Shown here one piece after another: positions 15,753 to 23,190 of a stretch of 64,000 nt of DNA. The translations under genes and the position numbers were made by a program. How positions within the stretch are numbered: position 1 is the first letter of the stretch; the number at the start of each line of letters is the position of its first letter. Below the pieces are notes generated by a model. It was not told where the DNA came from, did no database searches, and saw only the letters and a list, made by a program, of their open reading frames with translations. The DNA lies in contig JAFRRE010000141.1 in NCBI GenBank assembly GCA_017428285.1, positions 13,336-77,335 on the forward strand, in the 5' to 3' direction. Source of the stretch: Bacteroidales bacterium. Lineage in GTDB: Bacteria; Bacteroidota; Bacteroidia; Bacteroidales; F082.

Positions 15753-15901
15753 GGTAGAGCCCAAGAGCCACAGAGATTTTTTTAGATTTATATATGATTT
15801 AATGATAAATTTACCTGGATCATCAAACTTATGTCCATTGCCTCTCTCACATAGCTTCACCCCTATAAAGAACATAAGTTCGAGGCCCAGTGAACATAGG
15901 T

Positions 15902-16927
15902 TCATTTTTTCGGCTGTTCAGCGTCGGAGTTTAAGGTTTCATCGTCGGCAACATCGTTTTTGGCATCTTCCTTATCATCATCCTCTGGGTGGGTCTCCTT
16001 TTTTTCTTTCTTCTCTATGTCCTCTTTTTTCTCTTCCTCCTTCTGGTTTTCTTTCTCCTTTTCGGACTGGTTCTTCTTTTTCTTGGCTTCCATGTCAGCT
16101 CTGGCTTTCTTGGCCTCTTCTATCATCTTCTTTATCTCGGGCGAAAGCTCAACCAAAGAAGGCTCTGTTTGTTCTATGGCCTTGACCAACTCAGGTATTT
16201 TTGAAGCAACTTCATTCAACACATATTTGGGATTATTGTTAAACTGATTTACTGTAGAAAAAATATTGTAAACATTTACAGTGTTTATTTTGATGTAGGT
16301 ATTGCCATCCTTAGTTGAGGAGGCATAGTCAAAATCCATGACTATAGTATGGCCATCTTCGGTGGTCACGACACGCCTTTCACCCGTGTTGGAGCTCGCA
16401 CTGGTGGTCACCTTGCCCGAAGCGGTGATATTATAGTCGATCGGGGTTTTACTGATGACATCCAATATGTCGTGGTCGCTCACTTTGCCGAAGGGCAACT
16501 GACGCCTTGCCTCCATAAACGCATGGGCGGCCACCAACAAGCCCAGCGTTCGTATGCTTTCAGGCTTGTCGGCAATCTCCAAGAGATTGATGCCATAGGT
16601 GTCTATCACAGCCCTGCTGCTTGCCTTTACGGCTTTTCTGACAATGAAATTCACAGGTGCGGGAGTGCCGCCAACCACAAGCTTTCTAACACGTAATCTG
16701 GAGTAGGTTTTCGCGTTCTTCCTGGTCACAGAAGCCGAAAAGAGGGATGGGTAGTGTTTGCGCCTGCCTACAATCTGGTTGATTCTCTCCTTCAGCCTTT
16801 CAGATGGAGGGACGGGTATCTCATGCTTCGGAAAGGACCCCAATCCGACTTTTGGTGGGGTCAACGATGTCTTTATCTCCAGTTTCTGTGGCGGCCTGTG
16901 TCTGGGTCGGTCTAGTCTTCTTCCCAT
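15902..16927 (-). CDS. Hypothetical protein with charged C-terminal tail
   Basis: A 341-residue protein of no recognised family. The first 35 residues are basic and proline-rich (RRLDRPRHRPPQKLE). Residues about 85-200 look folded (VGGTPAPVNFIVRKAVKASS, then TFGLLVAAHAF-like helices). The last 100 residues are an extreme Glu/Lys/Asp-rich segment likely to be a long helix or disordered tail. There is no signal peptide or membrane helix. It follows the 179-residue hypothetical gene by 27 bp in the same direction, so the two form a small operon divergent from the HU-like trio. No function is proposed. Confidence 0.7.
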   Translation of the reverse strand: MGRRLDRPRHRPPQKLEIKTSLTPPKVGLGSFPKHEIPVPPSERLKERINQIVGRRKHYPSLFSASVTRKNAKTYSRLRVRKLVVGGTPAPVNFIVRKAVKASSRAVIDTYGINLLEIADKPESIRTLGLLVAAHAFMEARRQLPFGKVSDHDILDVISKTPIDYNITASGKVTTSASSNTGERRVVTTEDGHTIVMDFDYASSTKDGNTYIKINTVNVYNIFSTVNQFNNNPKYVLNEVASKIPELVKAIEQTEPSLVELSPEIKKMIEEAKKARADMEAKKKKNQSEKEKENQKEEEKKEDIEKKEKKETHPEDDDKEDAKNDVADDETLNSDAEQPKK

Positions 16928-16954
16928 AATCTTATAATGACAAGATCGAGGATT

Positions 16955-17494
16955 CTATTTGCTTTGGTAATTCTTTTTCTTCAGCAGCCGGTCAATGGCT
17001 TCGCGTGTGGCCTTTTGTGGGTTGCATCCCAATTCTATTCGATTTGAGTTTTGGCAACCGTCTTCGAAAACTTGAGCTATCTGCGTTGCATTGAACTTCC
17101 CGAACACGGACAAGCCATCTTTTTCGTTGCCGATATAATGGATGAGGTGCATCAACTCATAACGGTTGAAGGAGGGGCCTTGCTGTCGGCCCTGGTCATA
17201 GATGACGGCATCCACTTCAGGGAGGTCAAGGATGTCGGACCATAAGCGACGGTAATACTTTTTCCAGGACGACTTGACGAATTTTTCGGTTTTTACAACG
17301 TAGTCGAGGATGGCTTCGCGGAGGGCCTGCTTGTCCATTTCAACTTTGGCGGCCTTGGTGGCCTTGTCAGTCACCGGATTAGTAAGGTTGTTTATCACGA
17401 TGGTGGCCGCAGGGTTGATCTGTCCTACCGACTCGATATGGAACTCCTGAAAGAAGGTTTCATGGTTGAACTTACTATCGTTGTCGTTATCCAT
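16955..17494 (-). CDS. Hypothetical protein
   Basis: A 179-residue soluble protein not assigned to a family. The N-terminal third is acidic (MDNDNDSKFNHETFFQEF), the centre is helical with aromatic and basic residues (KFVKSSWKKYYRRLWSDIL), and the C-terminus is basic (RLLKKKNYQSK). It contains no obvious catalytic motif. It starts 285 bp from the divergent HU-like gene and is followed by the charged-tail hypothetical gene. Codon use and length support a real gene. Confidence 0.7.
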   Translation of the reverse strand: MDNDNDSKFNHETFFQEFHIESVGQINPAATIVINNLTNPVTDKATKAAKVEMDKQALREAILDYVVKTEKFVKSSWKKYYRRLWSDILDLPEVDAVIYDQGRQQGPSFNRYELMHLIHYIGNEKDGLSVFGKFNATQIAQVFEDGCQNSNRIELGCNPQKATREAIDRLLKKKNYQSK

Positions 17495-17593
17495 AACTAT
17501 CTTTTTTGGGGTGTAACTTGTTGATATATAAAATATGTATTGTAAGAAAGTTTTTGTAAACCTAACTTTTTACCATCAGCTTTTTCAGCACCT

Positions 17594-17778
17594 TAGTTTT
17601 GCAATCGAAATGAGTCAGAAAAAGATTCAAACGTTCTTTGACATATTGAAAAACAGGATGCGACGCGATCCTCTCTGTGAGGTATTCTCTTTCATCATTT
17701 GGAAAGCCTTACTGGCTTCCACCTGACGTATGCTACACCTTTCTATAAAAACAATGAATATCTAAAAACATTAAAACC
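17594..17778 (+). promoter_or_regulatory. Promoter -7 box and long leader of the HU-like operon
   Basis: TAGTTTTG (17594-17601) fits the -7 consensus TAnnTTTG. The HU-like gene begins about 170 nt later. The leader contains CGTTCTTTGACATATTGAAAA, which I recall as common in front of HU-like genes in Bacteroidales, and a 38-codon ATG frame (17610-17726). The small frame begins within a few bases of the expected transcript start, so it may be a leader peptide or only chance. Confidence 0.45.
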
Positions 17779-18318
17779 ATGATCGACTACAGTGTTTATA
17801 TGCAGCCCAATCCCTTGGATGAGACTGCCGCGCCCAAGGCCTATGCCAAGGCGCAGATGAGAGAGCTGATGACTTTCAACAAATTTGTTAACCACATTGC
17901 CTCGCACAACGGTGTGTTCAGCCGCGGCACGGTGAAGGGTGTCATCTCCGACACCTGCTCCTGCGTGGTGGAACAGCTGCTTGAAGGCAAAAAGGTGCAA
18001 CTCGGCGAACTCGGCTACTTCTGGATCTCGCTGGCCAGCAGCGGTGCCGAAACCATGGAAGACTTCACCGCCGCCAACATCAAGGCGGTCAACATCGTCT
18101 TCACTCCTGGTGAGGACTTCGAGAACCTCATTGGCAAGGCACACTTCAACGCCGTCTCGAGCCGCTCGGCACAGAGCGCCACGCTGAAGGCCGAAAAGAC
18201 CGGAGCCAACACCGTCAACCTCGAGCCTTCGCGCTCCGCCACCCGCTCCTTCAGCAAGAAGGACGAGACGGCCAATGCTGTTGACAACGCCCGCAACGAT
18301 GTCAACGAAAACGCTTAA
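17779..18318 (+). CDS. HU-like DNA-binding protein
   Basis: A 179-residue member of the Bacteroidota HU-like family. The first 125 residues form the HU-type core (FNKFVNHIASHNGVFSRGTV, VQLGELGYFWISL, and INIVFTPGE-like beta arm). A lysine/serine-rich, low-complexity tail follows. Such proteins are typically encoded next to an N-acetylmuramoyl-L-alanine amidase in Bacteroidales, often beside capsule loci, and this is the arrangement here. Binding of DNA is expected; target sites are unknown. GC content looks higher than that of the AT-rich flanks. Confidence 0.85.
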   Translation: MIDYSVYMQPNPLDETAAPKAYAKAQMRELMTFNKFVNHIASHNGVFSRGTVKGVISDTCSCVVEQLLEGKKVQLGELGYFWISLASSGAETMEDFTAANIKAVNIVFTPGEDFENLIGKAHFNAVSSRSAQSATLKAEKTGANTVNLEPSRSATRSFSKKDETANAVDNARNDVNENA

Positions 18319-18349
18319 TCCTATCCATTAACATTCAAATTCAATTATC

Positions 18350-18523
18350 ATGAAAAAGATCTTCAAAAAGCTCGCGTCAAAGTCTTCGAATGCGACGCCT
18401 GACCCAGTTCAGGACTCTCCCAAGAAGGCACTCTTGAAGTTCATCCTCCAGACCATCATCAACATTTTGGCGGCTATCCTTACCGCCCTCGGTGCTTCGA
18501 GCTGCGTGACCCATCTCTTTTAA
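18350..18523 (+). CDS. Smalltalk-type small membrane protein
   Basis: A 57-residue gene between the HU-like and amidase genes, 31 bp from the first and 11 bp from the second. It starts MKKIFKKLASKSS and ends with a hydrophobic segment (FILQTIINILAAILTALGAS) and SCVTHLF. The LGASSC portion looks like the end of a short membrane helix with a Cys, as in the Bacteroidota smalltalk family, which occurs in this same gene position. The role is unknown; one could think of a holin-like or anchoring function beside the amidase, but nothing here proves it. Confidence 0.75.
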   Translation: MKKIFKKLASKSSNATPDPVQDSPKKALLKFILQTIINILAAILTALGASSCVTHLF

Positions 18524-18534
18524 ACTCCGATGCC

Positions 18535-18951
18535 ATGCGAAAGATTACCTTGATCATCATCCATTGTTCGGCGGTGCGGCCGTGGCAGAAGAGCGGCGTG
18601 GCCGAAATCGACCGCTGGCATCGCGCTCGTGGCTGGAAGTCGTGCGGCTACCACTTTGTGGTACTTCGCGACGGCACCGTCGAAGAGGGGCGCCTGATAG
18701 CGGAGGTGGGGGCGCACTGTCTCAACCACAATCGCCACAGCATCGGCGTCTGCTACGAAGGCGGCTTGGATGCCGAAGGGCGTCCTGCCGACACCCGCAC
18801 CGAGGCCCAGAAGCGCGCCTTGCGCGTGTTGCTTGAACGTCTGCACGCCCAGTTTCCCAACGCCTTGATTGTGGGCCACAACGTGTTCAACCACACGAAG
18901 GCCTGTCCTTGCTTCAACACGTTCGAGGAATATGCTGACCTGCAGCCGTAG
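18535..18951 (+). CDS. N-acetylmuramoyl-L-alanine amidase (Amidase_2)
   Basis: A 138-residue zinc amidase of the T7-lysozyme/PGRP type. Zinc ligands are expected from the His of IIIHCSA (His10), the His in IVGHNVFNHTK and the Cys of ACPCFNT; GYHFVVLRDG and IGVCYEGG are also family motifs. It lacks a signal peptide, so export would need another route, as with phage-type enzymes. It closes the HU-like/smalltalk/amidase trio. Length matches a minimal amidase domain. Confidence 0.92.
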   Translation: MRKITLIIIHCSAVRPWQKSGVAEIDRWHRARGWKSCGYHFVVLRDGTVEEGRLIAEVGAHCLNHNRHSIGVCYEGGLDAEGRPADTRTEAQKRALRVLLERLHAQFPNALIVGHNVFNHTKACPCFNTFEEYADLQP

Positions 18952-19022
18952 TTCTTCTTAACCTCCTTTGAGGGTTCGTGTCGCTCTTGTTTTGTGTCTT
19001 TTGTGTTTTTCGATGTTTAAAT

Positions 19023-19197
19023 CTACAACGCTACCGAACTCAAATAGTTCAAGAACTCTTTCACATCCTTGAAAGATATTTCCTGCGTTTGCAAGGGAAT
19101 CACTTTGGCGCGCGCCTGGGTGTGATTCACAGCATCCAGCATGATCTTAATATCCTCGGGTAAATCTCACATTGATATGTTCCTTGATTACAACCAT
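19023..19197 (-). pseudogene. Frameshifted small gene of about 58 codons
   Basis: On the minus strand an ATG (19197) starts MVVIKEHINV. A one-base shift near 19,165 moves into a frame reading DLPEDIKIMLDAVNHTQARAK (first part) and ending LNYLSSVAL at a TAG (19,023). The two parts join into a plausible small soluble protein, but the present sequence stops soon after either start. It lies in the 311-bp gap between the amidase and the TOPRIM-like gene. No family is recognised. It may be a broken antitoxin-sized gene or a sequencing error. Confidence 0.35.
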
Positions 19198-19262
19198 CGT
19201 TTATGTTCTATTTGTTCCTAAATGGTTGGGGTGAATAATTCAAATTTCAATGTTCCCTTCTG

Positions 19263-20012
19263 TCATTTCAAATACTCATACACAAATATCGGGAAAGAAT
19301 TCAGGATAGAGACGCTCTCCGACGGCTCAACGAACTGCTCACGCTGCGCCTTAAAGATGCGCTCCTGCGCTATCACATCCTTGGATAATGGCATGGTCTT
19401 GCGAACTCCGTTGCAAAGCAGGTTAGCCTTATACACATGCTGTAACTTTAGTAGATCCCAGTTACTCATCACTTCCTCGTCCGGCACATTGTTCTTATTG
19501 CCAATTAGCAGGAACGAGGAGTCGGGATAGTGGGAGAACTTGGCAGCCAGTTCCTTGAAATGGCGACAATCCTCACGGCTCACCACATAATCGTCAAACC
19601 GCTCGTCGGGCAGTTGCACGGTATAGATGATTGACTCTACCATAGGATAGTTGATGTATAGCTTGCCGTTTTCGGTCTCCTCGTTGAAGTATTGCAGCAT
19701 TTCCATCAGCCGACGGTTCTGTTCCTCCATCGCGATGTGGCTGTTCTGGAAGTCGTAGTCGAAAAAAAGGTAAATCTGGCTAAAGTCGGATGCCTTGTAG
19801 CCGTCAAGAGTGTCCTCGCCACGTTGCTGCAACCGCTCCCGCAACACATAGAACAACTCCCAGTCGTTCTCGCTCAAAGCTTTGTAAAGAGAATGGAAGT
19901 CGGTGTTGTAGGTGCATACCACCACCGACTCCTCGCGCCTGAAATAGATCTTGCGCAAGGACTCAAAAATGGCAGGTTCCTTTTTCTTCCCCTCAAACAC
20001 GAACAATATCAT
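19263..20012 (-). CDS. TOPRIM-like (RloB/AbiLii-type) protein
   Basis: A 249-residue protein whose start overlaps the stop of the upstream AAA ATPase by 4 bp (ATGA). The N-terminus FVFEGKKKEPAIF puts Glu7 at the end of a first strand, and LFFDYDFQ puts Asp85 and Asp87 after a later strand. That is the Glu...DxD metal-binding layout of TOPRIM nuclease folds as in RloB, OLD and AriB. Paired with an AAA ATPase it resembles the AbiL, RloA/RloB or PARIS type of phage defence. Nuclease activity is inferred. Confidence 0.7.
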   Translation of the reverse strand: MILFVFEGKKKEPAIFESLRKIYFRREESVVVCTYNTDFHSLYKALSENDWELFYVLRERLQQRGEDTLDGYKASDFSQIYLFFDYDFQNSHIAMEEQNRRLMEMLQYFNEETENGKLYINYPMVESIIYTVQLPDERFDDYVVSREDCRHFKELAAKFSHYPDSSFLLIGNKNNVPDEEVMSNWDLLKLQHVYKANLLCNGVRKTMPLSKDVIAQERIFKAQREQFVEPSESVSILNSFPIFVYEYLK

Positions 20013-21115
20013 GACTCAAAACTTCCTCCACGATAGAGTTTCTCAATGTTGTTGGCCTGGCGCAGTTCCTTGTCGGTCAGGTCGCAGAGCGGCATTATCT
20101 TGTTGTTCTTAATGTAGAAGTTACAGTCAGGACGCAACAGATCGTTGGTCATCAAATAGGTATTGTGTGTGGTCACGAAGGCCTGACAAGGCATCTTGAA
20201 CAGCTTCTGACACACACCATAAGAAAGCTCGAAGTGGTAGAACGCATCAAACTCATCAACAAACACGAAACTGGCCTTGTCTAAGGTCTTCTTCATCCAG
20301 ATATAGAACAACTGTAGGGAACGGGTCCCCGTGGAGGCTATATTCTGAAATACGACTTGTTCACTGCCTATCTGGCAGAACAACATGTCGGGTGATGGAG
20401 AAGGATTCACAAATTGGAATTCCTGTCCGCTGACGGTCTTCAAGAACGAAGCAAAGTCTTCAATCAGGTTCTTCTTGATAATGAACTGTTCTATCAGCGT
20501 AACCCCAGTCTCAAATCCGATGAACTCACGTTCCTCCAAGCAGCGGAACCATAGCATGTTCTCCACAAACCGCTGCAGTTTCAGCAAATAGTGGTCCTCC
20601 GACAGTGGAAAACTGGTTATAAGGAAGTTAACGATGGAGACGTTATTGGCATTATTCTTCAAGTTGTCAATAAGCCCCTTCTCAATAGGAAACTGCTTGG
20701 CGTCAATCTCAAAGCTGGTCTTGCTCTTGAGGGCAAATACCTGACGTCCATCCACCGCCAAACGTTCTTCTATTAAGCGACCTCCTTTCACTTTGGAGTA
20801 AGAATATTCAACTGCTGTTTCACCAAACTTGAACTCGTACCAAAAACTTACAGGCTTGTTAACAGCTCCAGCATAAGCGAAGGAGTCGTAGTAGTCGCCC
20901 TTCTTCATCTTGTGCGAGATGTGGTTCACAATGTCGAACACGGCTAAACCAAGGTTTGATTTGCCCGAGCCGTTTTTGCCGTAGATGATGCCATTCTTCA
21001 CCAGTCCGTCCTTGACAGCAAAGGTGTTGAAGCCATAATTGCCGGGGTTAGCCAAATTCCAAGTCAGTTTCTCGGCAAACCCACGAAAGTTTGAAACGGA
21101 AAATTTTTTCAGCAT
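20009..21115 (-). CDS. AAA_15-type ATPase of a defence pair (AbiLi/RloA-like)
   Basis: A 368-residue ATPase counted from the Met at 21,115. A longer frame from 21,145 would begin inside the promoter -7 box, so the shorter start (MLKKFSVSNFRGF) is preferred. Walker A is GKNGSGKS (46-53), the signature region is ASTGTRSLQL, Walker B is SFVFVDEFDAF and the His switch is TTHNTYLM. The C-terminal LRQANNIEKLYRGGSF is typical of RloA/AbiLi proteins. It is translationally coupled to the TOPRIM-like gene. Confidence 0.85.
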   Translation of the reverse strand: MLKKFSVSNFRGFAEKLTWNLANPGNYGFNTFAVKDGLVKNGIIYGKNGSGKSNLGLAVFDIVNHISHKMKKGDYYDSFAYAGAVNKPVSFWYEFKFGETAVEYSYSKVKGGRLIEERLAVDGRQVFALKSKTSFEIDAKQFPIEKGLIDNLKNNANNVSIVNFLITSFPLSEDHYLLKLQRFVENMLWFRCLEEREFIGFETGVTLIEQFIIKKNLIEDFASFLKTVSGQEFQFVNPSPSPDMLFCQIGSEQVVFQNIASTGTRSLQLFYIWMKKTLDKASFVFVDEFDAFYHFELSYGVCQKLFKMPCQAFVTTHNTYLMTNDLLRPDCNFYIKNNKIMPLCDLTDKELRQANNIEKLYRGGSFES

Positions 21116-21142
21116 AACAGCAAATTTGATTATATTTAACGG

Positions 21143-21150
21143 CAAAAATA
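21143..21150 (-). promoter_or_regulatory. -7 box of the AAA/TOPRIM pair
   Basis: TATTTTTG on the minus strand matches TAnnTTTG. Transcription would start near 21,136, about 20 nt before the preferred ATG at 21,115, and this excludes the longer reading frame. Confidence 0.6.
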
Positions 21151-21199
21151 CAACTTTATTTTAATGCATCCGTAAAAAATTTACGGAACGAGGATTGTC

Positions 21200-21268
21200 T
21201 GATAGTTGACAATTGAGAGTTTAGAGGCAGTGGAGAGTGTAGAGTTTAGGATTGAGGGGTTAGAGTTT
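21200..21268. repeat. GTTTAGAGTTGAG-type purine-rich repeat, copy 2
   Basis: Imperfect units GAGAGTTTAGAGGCAGTGG, AGAGTGTAGAGTTTAGG and ATTGAGGGGTTAGAG in the gap between the ATPase and the AlbA_2 gene. They are closely related to the arrays at 15.65 and 23.06 kb. Apart from this array and one short frame, the 21,146-21,454 gap holds nothing recognisable. Confidence 0.6.
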
Positions 21269-21282
21269 CAACAAGAAAATCA

Positions 21283-21393
21283 CTATTTTCCAAAAAAGGT
21301 GTGCATCTCATCAACAGTCAAGTTGCCGCTGGCGATGATACGCTGCTGCACTTGAATTAGGTCTGCTTCATTCAGTAGGCCACAGTATTTCAT
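21283..21393 (-). pseudogene. Short 36-codon frame, possible gene remnant
   Basis: An ATG frame that encodes MKYCGLLNEADLIQVQQRI followed by IASGNLTVDEMHTFFGK. It looks like a helix-rich C-terminal or small-protein fragment and not random sequence, but it is too short to place in a family. It lies between a purine-rich repeat and the AlbA_2 gene. It may be the end of a displaced gene. Confidence 0.25.
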
Positions 21394-21454
21394 ATTGTCC
21401 TACCGTCGTTTCCCTCAGCATCTCCACACTGGCTACCATGACAAGGAATTCATC

Positions 21455-22873
21455 TCACACCGCATAATACCCTCCCGTCTTCTTGCTGCCGCGACGTTCG
21501 ATTTGTTTTCCTTTTAACAACACACGTATATGTTTATCTATCGTACTAAAGGGAATAGATAACTTATCGGAAATTTCTATCGCCTTGCATCCAGGATGCT
21601 CCTGTATAAATTCTAATGTCACTCTTTGAGCAGAATTTAATTCGCCATTTAATTCGCCATTTAATTCGCCATTTAATTCGCCATTTAATTCCTCAACTAC
21701 TTGATGTTGCCGCAATGTGGCATACACCATAAACTCATTCTGTCTGTACTCCGGGGCTGGACAATCCGCTTCATCCATTTCTCTAAACATTCGGTCAACG
21801 CCTTCTCCAAACTCTTTCACCAACTTATATGCCCGCATATATTGGGCAATCTTAGGATTACGTGAGAAATGCATCTCTCGTATATTATACGTACGCACTA
21901 GACCAGGCAGAATACCAGGACTTTCAACGGTCATGTGGTCATCGAACAACTTTACTTGGATGTCCGTCCCAAGGATACTATAATCGCGATGCGCAATAGC
22001 GTTCACAATTACTTCTTTCCAGCAAAACTCAGGATACTGCACATCGGTCACAAACAAACCATCATGGCCAAGATAAGTGTGCTCCTTGATTTGTGTTTTC
22101 ACAAAGGCAAGCACATCGCTGGTCATTTTCAAAATAGCTCCAGTGAAGATTTCGTCCTTGATGACATTCATCTCTCGACCTACTTTCGCTTCGGTACCTT
22201 CATAACGGATGACACGCACCTGTGCCCGTTGAAAGAATCGTTGCGGATTCTTGCCGAATAACAACACGGCGGCACCGCTAAGCACTTCAAACGTTCGTCC
22301 TTTATAATCCTCTTTCTTTATCAGATACCCGTTTTCGCGAATGTATGCCTCTGCACCCTTATTGTACCCAATAACTTGCAGATAATCCTCCAAAACAGGT
22401 AGGTCGATGTCCTCCCAACTTGCACTATTCACTGGGGCATCCTCATAATAATGCTCTCCTTTGGCATACACCAACTGCATCCGCTGCTCGAAATTCAACT
22501 TCTTTGACTTGTCGCCTACACGATAGTACACCTCGTCGGCTTGGTTAGCATGGACACGCATACTCTGTGGAACACCCATTATGACGATGTGGTTTGGTTT
22601 TCCATCGCAATCTGTCACCTCTAAATAATCGGTTGAGATAGCAATTGATGGCACACAATAGTCAAAACCCGCACGAAGCAATTCGTTCAGGTGTTCAATC
22701 TGGCCATCCACGCCCTTTATCGTACCATCATCTTCAATGCCTAACGCTATCTTACCACCATCGGCATTCGCAAACGCAATGATGGTAATAGCCAACGACT
22801 TGGCATCAATACGGATGCTCTTTCGGTCAAACACCTGAAACTCCGTACAAGCCTGTATTTCCTGAATTGTCAT
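21455..22873 (-). CDS. ATP-binding protein with AlbA_2 domain
   Basis: A 472-residue protein of the divergent AAA-4/AlbA_2 (Schlafen-like) group. The N-terminal AlbA_2 domain includes ESLAITIIAFANADGGKIALG-like residues 25-46 (AFANADGGKI), a central linker follows, and a GHKL-type ATPase half has NAIAHRDYS and EFGEGVDRMF. The C-terminus is a winged helix (IEISDKLSIPFSTIDKHIRVL). Between the ATPase and winged helix is a 4-fold GELN repeat. It may act as a DNA-binding regulator or in defence, like other Schlafen-type proteins. The neighbouring gene at 23-25 kb is a broken relative. Confidence 0.85.
   Translation of the reverse strand: MTIQEIQACTEFQVFDRKSIRIDAKSLAITIIAFANADGGKIALGIEDDGTIKGVDGQIEHLNELLRAGFDYCVPSIAISTDYLEVTDCDGKPNHIVIMGVPQSMRVHANQADEVYYRVGDKSKKLNFEQRMQLVYAKGEHYYEDAPVNSASWEDIDLPVLEDYLQVIGYNKGAEAYIRENGYLIKKEDYKGRTFEVLSGAAVLLFGKNPQRFFQRAQVRVIRYEGTEAKVGREMNVIKDEIFTGAILKMTSDVLAFVKTQIKEHTYLGHDGLFVTDVQYPEFCWKEVIVNAIAHRDYSILGTDIQVKLFDDHMTVESPGILPGLVRTYNIREMHFSRNPKIAQYMRAYKLVKEFGEGVDRMFREMDEADCPAPEYRQNEFMVYATLRQHQVVEELNGELNGELNGELNGELNSAQRVTLEFIQEHPGCKAIEISDKLSIPFSTIDKHIRVLLKGKQIERRGSKKTGGYYAV
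21636..21683. repeat. 12-bp tandem repeat inside the AlbA_2 gene
   Basis: TTTAATTCGCCA is repeated four times in perfect register, followed by a partial fifth unit. Each unit encodes Glu-Leu-Asn-Gly on the minus strand, so changes in copy number keep the frame and only alter linker length before the winged helix. Confidence 0.9.
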
Positions 22874-23034
22874 GATTTACAAACCGTATCTCTTCTATAC
22901 AAAACTTTGAACAAGATCTTTCCGACTATATACTAGACCACTCTCCGCGAACTTCCGCAATCAAATTTCTAACAATCTTTGCATTTTTTTCTACAATGTC
23001 ATCGAACTCAACTCATTCATGAATGCCAATTGTT

Positions 23035-23150
23035 TATGGCTCCGCCCCGTCAGTCATTTTCATAAGTTTAGAGTTGAGTGTTTAGAGTTTAGAGGCAGTT
23101 GTGAGTGTAGAGTTGAGAGACGGTGGTAAGTGTAGAATTGAGTGGTTCGA
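23035..23150. repeat. GTTTAGAGTTGAG-type purine-rich repeat, copy 3
   Basis: A CTCCGCCCCGTCAGTCA segment and then imperfect units GTTTAGAGTTGAGTGTTTAG, GGCAGTTGTGAGTGTAG, GAGACGGTGGTAAGTGT. This fills most of the 22,874-23,190 gap; the remaining 160 bp show no gene. It shares both the CGCCCCGTCAGTCA part and the purine-rich part with the gap at 15.1-15.75 kb. Confidence 0.6.
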
Positions 23151-23190
23151 AGGGTAAAGTTTTGTTATGGATTTAAGTTAAACTCAACTT

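Noticed and set aside
17779..18951. HU-like/smalltalk/amidase trio considered as a prophage remnant
   Set aside because: No capsid, terminase, tail or integrase genes are present, and the trio is a known recurrent set in Bacteroidales genomes.
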